A stretch of DNA of 64,000 bases from Nostoc piscinale CENA21 (GTDB lineage Bacteria > Cyanobacteriota > Cyanobacteriia > Cyanobacteriales > Nostocaceae): the NCBI RefSeq assembly GCF_001298445.1, contig NZ_CP012036.1:6263525-6327524 (forward strand), given 5' to 3'. A model generated the notes under the pieces. The model saw only the letters and a program-made list of their open reading frames with translations, was not told the DNA's origin and did no database searches. This document shows positions 56,809 to 64,000 of this stretch, piece after piece. The stretch's first letter is position 1. The number at the start of each line of letters is the position of its first letter. The position numbers and the translations under genes are program-made.

Positions 56809-59800
56809 CTACACCGAACTCAGATGTTTTTCTACCACTGCTTGCGGGTTAGCCTCTGGACTATCTGCTTCGGAAGGTGGTACTAATTGCCAGAACTTAG
56901 ACACAAATTCTGACCAATTTTGCAGAATTGCTTGGGCTTTGGGTGAACCAGTGCGTTCTGCGTGAGTTCTAATTAACTCTTGCAGTTGCTTTTGTCCTGC
57001 TTCTGTCAAGACTCGCTGGATTTTGACGTTTTCCCGGTTGACTAATTCAGGGAAGGAACCGTCTTCATCGAGGAAGTATGCCAAACCGCCAGTCATCCCG
57101 GCTGCGACGTTACGTCCGACTTTACCGAGGACAACTATGACACCACCAGTCATGTATTCGCAGCAGTGATCACCTGCGCCTTCAACGACGGCTGTACCTT
57201 TGGAGTTGCGGACAGCAAAGCGTTCACCTGCTAAACCGTTGGCAAATAAGAAGCCGCCAGTTGCACCGTAAAGGCAGGTATTACCCACAATCACGTTCTT
57301 GGATGGGTCATAATTAGCTTGTGCTGGGGGTTTGATGATGATTTCACCACCGTGCATCCCTTTACCAACGTAGTCGTTGGCTTCGCCTTCCAGAGTTAAA
57401 GTAATCCCAGAAAGGTTGAACGCCCCAAAGCTTTGACCTACACTACCTTGGAAGTTGAGATTGATTTGTCCTTCAAAGCCGCCATCGCCGTATTGAGATG
57501 CGATCGCACCAGCTAATCTTGCACCAACTGTTCTATCGGTGTTGACTATTTTCAATTTCTTAGTCACCGTCGATTGGTTACGAATTGCGGCTTGAATTTC
57601 GCTATCAGCCAGCAATTGGTCATCAATTACCGGGCCGTTGCTGTGAACTTCTTCATGGACTAACCAGCTACGGTTTTCTTTTGTATCTGGTAGTTGCAGT
57701 AAGCAGTTGAGATTCAAGGCTTGGGTTTTAGCCAGCTTGGCTTCGGGACGGACTGTTAATAAGTCTGCGCGACCGATAATTTCTGATAGGGAACGATAGC
57801 CTAGTTTTGCTAACAAACTCCGCACTTCTTCCGCAACAAAGTAGAAGAAGTTAACAACGTGTTCAGGGATACCTTTGAATCGCAGACGCAGTTTTTCATC
57901 TTGAGTCGCTACACCCACAGGACAGGTATTTTTGTGGCAGACTCGCGCCATTTGGCAACCTTCGGCAATCATGGCAATGGAACCAAAGCCAAATTCTTCG
58001 CCACCCATCAATGCAGCCATCAGGACATCCCAGCCAGTCTTGAGTCCACCGTCTACCCGCAAAATGACGCGATCGCGCAAACTATTCTGCATTAGGACAC
58101 GATGCACTTCACTTAGACCGAGTTCCCACGGTGAGCCAGCGTGTTTAATCGAACTCAGAGGTGATGCACCTGTACCGCCATCATGACCAGAAATTTGAAT
58201 GATATCGGCGTTGGCTTTGGCTACGCCCGCCGCAATTGTGCCAATCCCGATTTCAGCCACTAACTTGACTGATACTTGCGCTTTCGGGTTGATTTGGTGC
58301 AGGTCAAAAATCAACTGTGCTAAGTCTTCAATGGAGTAAATATCATGGTGCGGTGGGGGTGAAATTAAAGTTACACCGGGCTTAGATCGCCGCAACATCG
58401 CAATGTAAGGACTTACCTTGGTTCCTGGTAGTTGTCCACCTTCCCCTGGCTTTGCACCTTGGGCAATTTTGATTTCTATTTGTTTGGCACTGGCTAAATA
58501 CCCTGGTGTGACCCCAAAGCGACCTGATGCAACTTGCTTGATGGCACTAGAAGCTGTATCACCATTCCGTAAGCCTTTCAGGTGGGGGAGGGTGGGTGAA
58601 TAACCGGACTCATCTACATCATCTAAGACGTTGTAGCGGACTGGATCTTCACCACCTTCCCCAGAGTTGGATCTACCACCAATCCGGTTCATGGCGATCG
58701 CTAAAACTTCATGGGCTTCCCGTGACAATGCACCCAAAGACATCCCGCCAGTACAGAAGCGTTTGAGGATTGATTCGGCTGCTTCTACTTCTTCTAGAGG
58801 AATTGAGGGGCGATCATTTTGGAAGTCTAGCAAGTCTCTTAGTGCAGTGATTGGTCTGCCTTGGAGATATTGTTTGTAAACTTCGTAATGGTCGTATTGC
58901 TTGGTTTTAACAGCCTCATGCAATGCTTTGGACATTTCTGGGCTGTTCATGTGGTACTCACCGCCAGGACGGTAGTTCACAAAGCCCAAGTTATCCAATT
59001 TCTTGGCTGTGAGTTCTGGGAAGGCTTTGCAGTGAATCGAAAGGACTTCTTGCGCTAGTTCGCTGACACTCAAACCACCAATCCGGGAAGCTGTACCCTT
59101 AAATCCTAGTTCTAATAAATCGCCACCAATCCCAATCGCTTCAAAGATTTGGGCGGCTTGATAGCTGGATAGCAAGGATATCCCCATCTTGGAGAGGATT
59201 TTTAGTAATCCTGATTCTACAGCTTTGCGGTAATTACCAATAGCTTGTTCTAAGCTGAGGTTGGGCAATTTCCCCCGTTCCATGAACTGCTGGGTTCTGG
59301 GTTCAAACCACCAATCCCGGACTGTATCTAAAGCCATGTAGGGGCAAACTGCACCCGCACCATAGCCAATCAAGCAAGCAAAGTGATGGGTACTCCAACA
59401 CTGGGCGGTATCGACAACTAAGGATGTCTTCATCCGCAAGCCTTCGCGGATTAGGTGGTGGTGGACTGCACCCACAGCTAATAAAGGTGGAATGTAGCTT
59501 AATTCTGGGCTAATACTGCCACCAGCGCGATCGCTCAAGATTAATATCTTCGCACCAGCCCGTACTGACTCGGCGGCTTGGGCTTGTAAAGCTGCGACTG
59601 CGGCTTTTAAGCCTTCTGGGCCGTTGGCGATCGCAAATAAGGTTGATAATTCTGCCGTTGCAAAACCAGAAGCCTTGATTGCATCTAACTCAACTTCTGT
59701 CAAGACTGGGGAATCTAACTTCAGTCTCTTGGCATATTCTGGCTTCGGTTCTAATAAATTACCCCGTTCACCCAATTCCACCTTCAAGGACATCACCAGC

Positions 59801-61449
59801 TTTTCGCGCAGGGGGTCAATTGGAGGGTTAGTTACTTGAGCAAAACGCTGTTTGAAATAGTCATACAACAGGTGGGGTTTATTGGACAACACCGCCAAAG
59901 GAATATCATCCCCCATACAGAACGTTGGTTCTGCACCATTGCCTGCCATTTGTTCAATCACCATTTCGACATCTTCGCTGGTGTAGCCAAAGGCAGTTTG
60001 TCGCTGAAGTAAAATTTGTTTGTCAACGGTGAATTGAGCTTTACCGTTACCGTTGCCATTGCCATTGCCATTTGTCCCATGATTGTTGACTAATGACTTC
60101 AGGTCTTGGCGATGGGTTTGCAACCATTCCCCATAGGGAAGTTGTTTGGCAATGCGTTGTTTAATTTCCCAGTTTTTCAGAATTTCATGACTTTCTAAAT
60201 CCACGGCAATCATTTGCCCTGGGCCTAGTCTGCCTTTCTCCACAATTTCGGCTTCGGGGAAGTCAACCACGCCTGCTTCTGATGCCACAACGATGTAATC
60301 ATCTTTGGTAATCACATAGCGTGCAGGTCTTAAGCCGTTGCGGTCTAGAGTTGCACCGACTTTCTTACCATCACTAAAAACTAATAAGGCCGGGCCGTCC
60401 CAAGCTTCTTGCAAACCACTGTAATATTCATAAAAATCAGTGATTTCGGGATAGTTTTGTAAGGAAGGTTGATTTTGGTAAGCCTCTGGCACCATAATCA
60501 TCAAGGCTTCCAAGGGGCTGCGTCCCGAACGCACTAATAGTTCTAAGACATTATCAAGGGTAGCGGAATCGCTGCTATCTAAAATTACTAAAGGCTTGAG
60601 TTCATCATTGCGATCGCCCCATACTGGATGGCTAATACTCGCTTCTCTGGCCATCATCCAGTTGATGTTACCCAACAGCGTATTAATTTCGCCGTTATGT
60701 CCCAACAACCGCATAGGCTGTGCTAACGGCCACTTCGGCATCGTGTTGGTACTAAAGCGGCGATGATAAACAGCAAAGGCACTCTTGTATGCAGGATTTT
60801 GTAAATCCGCGTAAAAATCTCCCAACACAGCCGAACGCACCATACCTTTATAAACAATGGTGCGGCTGGATAAAGAGCAAATATAAAAATCTTCCGAGAC
60901 AGCTTTTGCTGCTTTAAAAATCCGCTTGCGGGCAATGTACAACTGTCTTTCTAATTCATCACCAGAGTGATCCGCAGCCAGAAAAATTTGTTCTATTTGG
61001 GGTTGATTTTCTTTGGCTTGTCTTCCCAATAAATGGGGATGTACTGGTACTTCTCGCCAGCCCAGTACTGTAAATTTTTCTTCCGCAGCCACTTTCTCAA
61101 CTTGGGCTTTGGTTTTTTGGGCTAATTCCCGGTCTTGGGGTAAAAATATCATCCCCACAGCAATATTGCTAGTTGAGGAAATTTCCATCCTACCTGAGAA
61201 ATATTCTTTTTGTAACAACTCCCAAGGAATAGCTGTTAATATCCCTGCACCATCACCAGAATCATGGTCAGCACTACAACCACCCCGATGTTCCAAGCAG
61301 GTCAATGCGGCTAAGGCTTTAGTAACGATTTCATGGCTGGCAATATTTTGGCGATGTGCAATAAAACCTACACCACAGGCATCTCTTTCCTCTACTAACC
61401 ACCTTTGTCCTTGGTAGGTTTCTTGAGAGTTGTTATCCGAACATGACAT
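56809..61449 (-). CDS. gltS: Ferredoxin-dependent glutamate synthase (Fd-GOGAT)
   Basis: This encodes 1546 residues. The N-terminal glutamine amidotransferase begins after a 24-residue propeptide at C25 (ERDACGVGFIA). The central and FMN-binding domains follow, with GEGGEDPVRYN and GDTASSAIKQVASGRFGVTPGYLA. The 3Fe-4S cysteines lie in CQMARVCHKNTCPVG, and the beta-helical C-terminal domain (GQSFGAFN, GGEIIIKPP, GNTCLYGATGG) closes the protein. Size and absence of a small subunit fit the ferredoxin type. It makes glutamate from 2-oxoglutarate and glutamine, central to nitrogen assimilation. A (NG)n linker occurs at about residues 465-475. Confidence 0.93.
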   Translation of the reverse strand: MSCSDNNSQETYQGQRWLVEERDACGVGFIAHRQNIASHEIVTKALAALTCLEHRGGCSADHDSGDGAGILTAIPWELLQKEYFSGRMEISSTSNIAVGMIFLPQDRELAQKTKAQVEKVAAEEKFTVLGWREVPVHPHLLGRQAKENQPQIEQIFLAADHSGDELERQLYIARKRIFKAAKAVSEDFYICSLSSRTIVYKGMVRSAVLGDFYADLQNPAYKSAFAVYHRRFSTNTMPKWPLAQPMRLLGHNGEINTLLGNINWMMAREASISHPVWGDRNDELKPLVILDSSDSATLDNVLELLVRSGRSPLEALMIMVPEAYQNQPSLQNYPEITDFYEYYSGLQEAWDGPALLVFSDGKKVGATLDRNGLRPARYVITKDDYIVVASEAGVVDFPEAEIVEKGRLGPGQMIAVDLESHEILKNWEIKQRIAKQLPYGEWLQTHRQDLKSLVNNHGTNGNGNGNGNGKAQFTVDKQILLQRQTAFGYTSEDVEMVIEQMAGNGAEPTFCMGDDIPLAVLSNKPHLLYDYFKQRFAQVTNPPIDPLREKLVMSLKVELGERGNLLEPKPEYAKRLKLDSPVLTEVELDAIKASGFATAELSTLFAIANGPEGLKAAVAALQAQAAESVRAGAKILILSDRAGGSISPELSYIPPLLAVGAVHHHLIREGLRMKTSLVVDTAQCWSTHHFACLIGYGAGAVCPYMALDTVRDWWFEPRTQQFMERGKLPNLSLEQAIGNYRKAVESGLLKILSKMGISLLSSYQAAQIFEAIGIGGDLLELGFKGTASRIGGLSVSELAQEVLSIHCKAFPELTAKKLDNLGFVNYRPGGEYHMNSPEMSKALHEAVKTKQYDHYEVYKQYLQGRPITALRDLLDFQNDRPSIPLEEVEAAESILKRFCTGGMSLGALSREAHEVLAIAMNRIGGRSNSGEGGEDPVRYNVLDDVDESGYSPTLPHLKGLRNGDTASSAIKQVASGRFGVTPGYLASAKQIEIKIAQGAKPGEGGQLPGTKVSPYIAMLRRSKPGVTLISPPPHHDIYSIEDLAQLIFDLHQINPKAQVSVKLVAEIGIGTIAAGVAKANADIIQISGHDGGTGASPLSSIKHAGSPWELGLSEVHRVLMQNSLRDRVILRVDGGLKTGWDVLMAALMGGEEFGFGSIAMIAEGCQMARVCHKNTCPVGVATQDEKLRLRFKGIPEHVVNFFYFVAEEVRSLLAKLGYRSLSEIIGRADLLTVRPEAKLAKTQALNLNCLLQLPDTKENRSWLVHEEVHSNGPVIDDQLLADSEIQAAIRNQSTVTKKLKIVNTDRTVGARLAGAIASQYGDGGFEGQINLNFQGSVGQSFGAFNLSGITLTLEGEANDYVGKGMHGGEIIIKPPAQANYDPSKNVIVGNTCLYGATGGFLFANGLAGERFAVRNSKGTAVVEGAGDHCCEYMTGGVIVVLGKVGRNVAAGMTGGLAYFLDEDGSFPELVNRENVKIQRVLTEAGQKQLQELIRTHAERTGSPKAQAILQNWSEFVSKFWQLVPPSEADSPEANPQAVVEKHLSSV

Positions 61450-62235
61450 TTTTTTGCAATTGATTCACCCTTTGATCGTTCATAGCCTATTCCTGAAAGT
61501 TAAGTCACAAATTTTTGCCACTGCTTGGGAGAGAAAGTTTCGCAATTTCGCGTCACAGTCATACATAAATCACGAGAATTTAGGGAAAAAAAAATTTTAA
61601 CTGCGGTTATTTATGGACTTAACCGTGTTAAAATTATTGCGTTAATTCTTCTGTGTTTATGCTGGTTTAGACAAACTACATATTGTGTTAATTTTATGTA
61701 TTTGGTTTCAAAACTAAGTATTTTCCAGGTTTTTTTCAGATGATAGATGTTTGTCAGGTAGACAGTATCAACTGACCTAACACCAAATGTTTCATGAAAA
61801 ACTCACTGTTGTAAAAGCTGTAAGATTCCTGATTCAGCAACAAAATCAGCGTATTACACTATATGCCCATTTGACAATTCCTAACTATTTTTATTGTTGT
61901 GTATATTGGCTGCTCACCTGTTGCAACTTTTGTTACTAACAACTTTGCCTCACCTCTAGGTAACAAGAATAGCAACTATTAGTGAGGAAAGACTATTGTA
62001 TATATACATTTGACGACCAAAACTACATATATAGTTTGGCAGGAACTAGTGCCAGTTAAAACAGTCAGTTACAGTGGTTTTAGCTTAAACAGGGCTAGTG
62101 TTTCTCATCAGAGATAACTAGCCAATATATAGGTTATCACGTTTCTGAAAAAGTTAAATCACCTAATTTCCAGAGTTAGCCACAGCTAGCCGTCCTATCT
62201 CTGAGGTGATAACTTGCAAAAGTACTGGATCAAAT
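61450..62235. other. Intergenic region without recognised gene
   Basis: About 790 bases, AT-rich, between the divergent glutamate synthase and glycosidase genes. It should hold the glutamate synthase promoter. A short open frame at 61525 has no ribosome-binding site and no recognisable composition, so I do not call it. Confidence 0.5.
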
Positions 62236-64000
62236 ATGTTAAAAATGCCAAATTGGTATCGCCAAAAATATCATAATGCTGTGACCAAACCTGTCCAACA
62301 TCAAGCCTTGCACTTAATTGCATCACCCATAATTGTCACAATACTTAGTGTATCTCCTAGCTGGATGGCGATCGCGCAACAATCTCCCATCAACCCACAA
62401 CCAGGACAGTTGCGACGACAAGCCCAATCTGCTGGTAATCAAATTTCCCTCAATGGTCGCATCCTACCCGGTGCTTGGATAGTCAAATTAGGTGCGGTTG
62501 ATCAGCAAGTTATTTATCTCAGTGATGGTGTATTTCGACAGGCGATGGGAGTGGATTTTTTAAATAGCAATAATCCCACCAGACAGCCAATACAGTGGTT
62601 TTCATCATCTCCAAAGAAGTTAGTAACTCTCCTCCAAAACGGATACCGCTATCTTGATGTTACTAACTTTGCCCAACAAGCAAATTGGCAGTTACAAATT
62701 AATGGTAACACTTTGGTAATTGTCACTCCCCAAGCGCAAATCAAAAATATTATTGTCGGTCAGCAACCTCTCAATCCTCCTGGTACTGCTACTATCCGTG
62801 AAAACCGTGTTGTGGTGGATTTAGACAATCCCACACCTTGGATAGTTAGACAAGGATTACCCATTCAACCAACTCAAACACCAGCAGCAGATGATCCAGA
62901 TGCGATCGCACCTAAACCAACTGCACCACCAAATCGAGAATGGACAGTTACTCTCGATGCTGTGGCTGATCCTGCTTTGATTGAACGTTATACTCCTGCG
63001 CCAGCGCCGACATCACTACCAAATCTCATCAAACAATTATTACCAGAAACAAAACCACAACCAACGCCTGATAACTTGATTCAAAAAGTTGAGGTGGTGA
63101 ATAACCAAACAATTATTAGTCTGAGCGTTCCTTTTGGTTCAGCACCGCGTATCACTACAATCAATAACCCAAATCGCTTGATGATCGAGATTCGCCCTGA
63201 TGCAATGGTCGAGCGCAATATAGCTTGGGCAAACGGATTACGCTGGCGACAGCAATTTATTAGTTTAGGTGGAGAACGTTTTCCTGTAGTGTGGTTGGAA
63301 GCTAACCCCCGCAACCTGACTTTAAAACCAATTTGGACAACTCCAGAAACTTTAGTTGGCACAGCACCCTTAATTCAAACAGCGCAAAAATACTTAGCTT
63401 TAGCAGCAATTAATGGTGGCTATTTTAACCGTAATAATAAATTGCCTCTTGGTGCAATTCGTCGAGATAATCAGTGGTTATCCGGGCCGATTTTAAATAG
63501 AGGTGCGATCGCTTGGAATAATTCTGGGCAATTTTACGTAGGTCGTCTGACATTAGAAGAAACTTTAATTGCTCCCAATGATTTCCGCTTACCGATTTTA
63601 TTTCTCAATAGTGGTTATGTACAAAGCGGTGCTGCTCGTTATACTCCTAGCTGGGGAAAAACTTACACTCCGCTCACCGACAATGAAAGCATCCTCTTAG
63701 TTCAAAACAATGAAGTTAGCAGTCAACTATCAGGCGGAAAAGCTGGTCAAACTCCTATTCCTATTCCCCAGGATGGTTACTTGTTAACTTTGCGGGGAAC
63801 AGCTGCAACTACCGCCACGCAATTATCAATAGGTACAAAGGTAACTTTGGCTAGTAACACCACTCCTGTTGATTTTAGCCGTTACCCCAACATTATTGGA
63901 GCCGGGCCGTTATTAATTCAAAACGGTCAAATTGTTCTAGATGCGAAAGCTGAAAAATTCAGCAATGCTTTTATTGCCGAAAAAGCCATTCGGAGTGGAA
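62236..64000 (+). CDS. Secreted phosphodiester glycosidase family protein, partial (3' end beyond window)
   Basis: The frame opens at ATG 62236 and runs without a stop to the edge, 588 codons. The first 50 residues are basic then hydrophobic (HLIASPIIVTILSVSPSWMAIA), a signal peptide or anchor. Residues about 60-300 are beta rich with Pro/Thr-rich linkers. From about 380 a phosphodiester-glycosidase (DUF2233/NAGPA-like) domain follows, with AAINGGYFNRNNKLPLGAI, RGAIAWNNSG, LFLNSGYVQSG and NIIGAGPLLIQNG, the usual motif order. Family members remove N-acetylglucosamine phosphodiester caps or act on wall polymers. The substrate here is unknown. Confidence 0.8.
   Translation, partial: MLKMPNWYRQKYHNAVTKPVQHQALHLIASPIIVTILSVSPSWMAIAQQSPINPQPGQLRRQAQSAGNQISLNGRILPGAWIVKLGAVDQQVIYLSDGVFRQAMGVDFLNSNNPTRQPIQWFSSSPKKLVTLLQNGYRYLDVTNFAQQANWQLQINGNTLVIVTPQAQIKNIIVGQQPLNPPGTATIRENRVVVDLDNPTPWIVRQGLPIQPTQTPAADDPDAIAPKPTAPPNREWTVTLDAVADPALIERYTPAPAPTSLPNLIKQLLPETKPQPTPDNLIQKVEVVNNQTIISLSVPFGSAPRITTINNPNRLMIEIRPDAMVERNIAWANGLRWRQQFISLGGERFPVVWLEANPRNLTLKPIWTTPETLVGTAPLIQTAQKYLALAAINGGYFNRNNKLPLGAIRRDNQWLSGPILNRGAIAWNNSGQFYVGRLTLEETLIAPNDFRLPILFLNSGYVQSGAARYTPSWGKTYTPLTDNESILLVQNNEVSSQLSGGKAGQTPIPIPQDGYLLTLRGTAATTATQLSIGTKVTLASNTTPVDFSRYPNIIGAGPLLIQNGQIVLDAKAEKFSNAFIAEKAIRSG

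Noticed and set aside
61525..61743. 72-codon open frame upstream of glutamate synthase
   Set aside because: No ribosome-binding site, unusual composition and no conserved feature; it lies in the expected promoter region.

Overview
The window looks like chromosomal DNA of a filamentous, heterocyst-forming-type cyanobacterium (Nostoc/Anabaena/Calothrix group). The reasons are the very frequent HIP1 octamer GCGATCGC, the heptanucleotide tandem repeats of the TTTTGAC / TAGTCAT type between genes and inside rnpB, a ferredoxin-type glutamate synthase, a group-2 sigma factor, a DUF4912 protein and a lone CIRCE-controlled groEL with a GGM tail. No rRNA, tRNA or CRISPR array was recognised.

Positions 1 to about 24.5 kb are the right-hand part of a prophage with a contractile (myovirus-type) tail. 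Read right to left on the minus strand come a helix-turn-helix protein, terminase small and large subunits, portal, scaffold, major capsid protein, head-tail connectors, tail sheath, tail tube, a two-frame tail assembly chaperone, tape measure, a tube/LysM connector, a LysM protein and, cut by the left edge, a baseplate hub carrying an inserted RlpA-like double-psi beta-barrel. From 14.2 to 24.5 kb lies the early/maintenance part: a Cro-like regulator, a large divergent family-A-polymerase-like protein, a candidate origin/control region (pyrimidine tract, tandem 34-bp repeats, palindromes), a GIY-YIG nuclease, an AntA/KilAC antirepressor, a ribbon-helix-helix protein, and a rightward operon ending in membrane proteins and a membrane-anchored HerA/FtsK-like ATPase. 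Lysis genes and an integrase are not in view, and no attachment site was found; the right edge probably lies at 24.47 to 24.66 kb, before the host DUF4912 gene.

From 24.6 to 31.1 kb are host genes: DUF4912, a VOC protein, a serine recombinase that has lost its catalytic residues, a ferredoxin-metallo-beta-lactamase fusion, and a peroxiredoxin-like / pyrH / frr run. From 31.5 to 37.0 kb an alpha/beta hydrolase gene is followed by accessory cassettes (BrnT/BrnA, DUF433/DUF5615, a ParE-like pair, a Fic protein, a HEPN-like protein). Each of the first four cassettes ends in a diverged copy of the last 50 to 67 bases of the hydrolase gene, which I consider the most unusual structure in the window.

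From 37.2 to 46.9 kb lie a DoxX-like membrane protein, a ureidoglycolate-lyase-like protein, a nuclease-like protein, a second hydrolase, a frameshifted cytochrome P450, a GNAT enzyme, a group-2 sigma factor and a priA gene lacking its C-terminal half next to decayed membrane-protein sequence and minisatellites. From 47.2 to 64 kb are core genes: trxA, fabG, a WecA/MraY-like transferase, groEL, corA, rnpB, rnc, a ParD/ParE pair, glutamate synthase and a secreted phosphodiester glycosidase cut by the right edge. Four host genes (P450, groEL, corA and the gene after corA) each break at a run of 7 or 8 A (or T). That pattern suggests homopolymer indels, either in the assembly or real.
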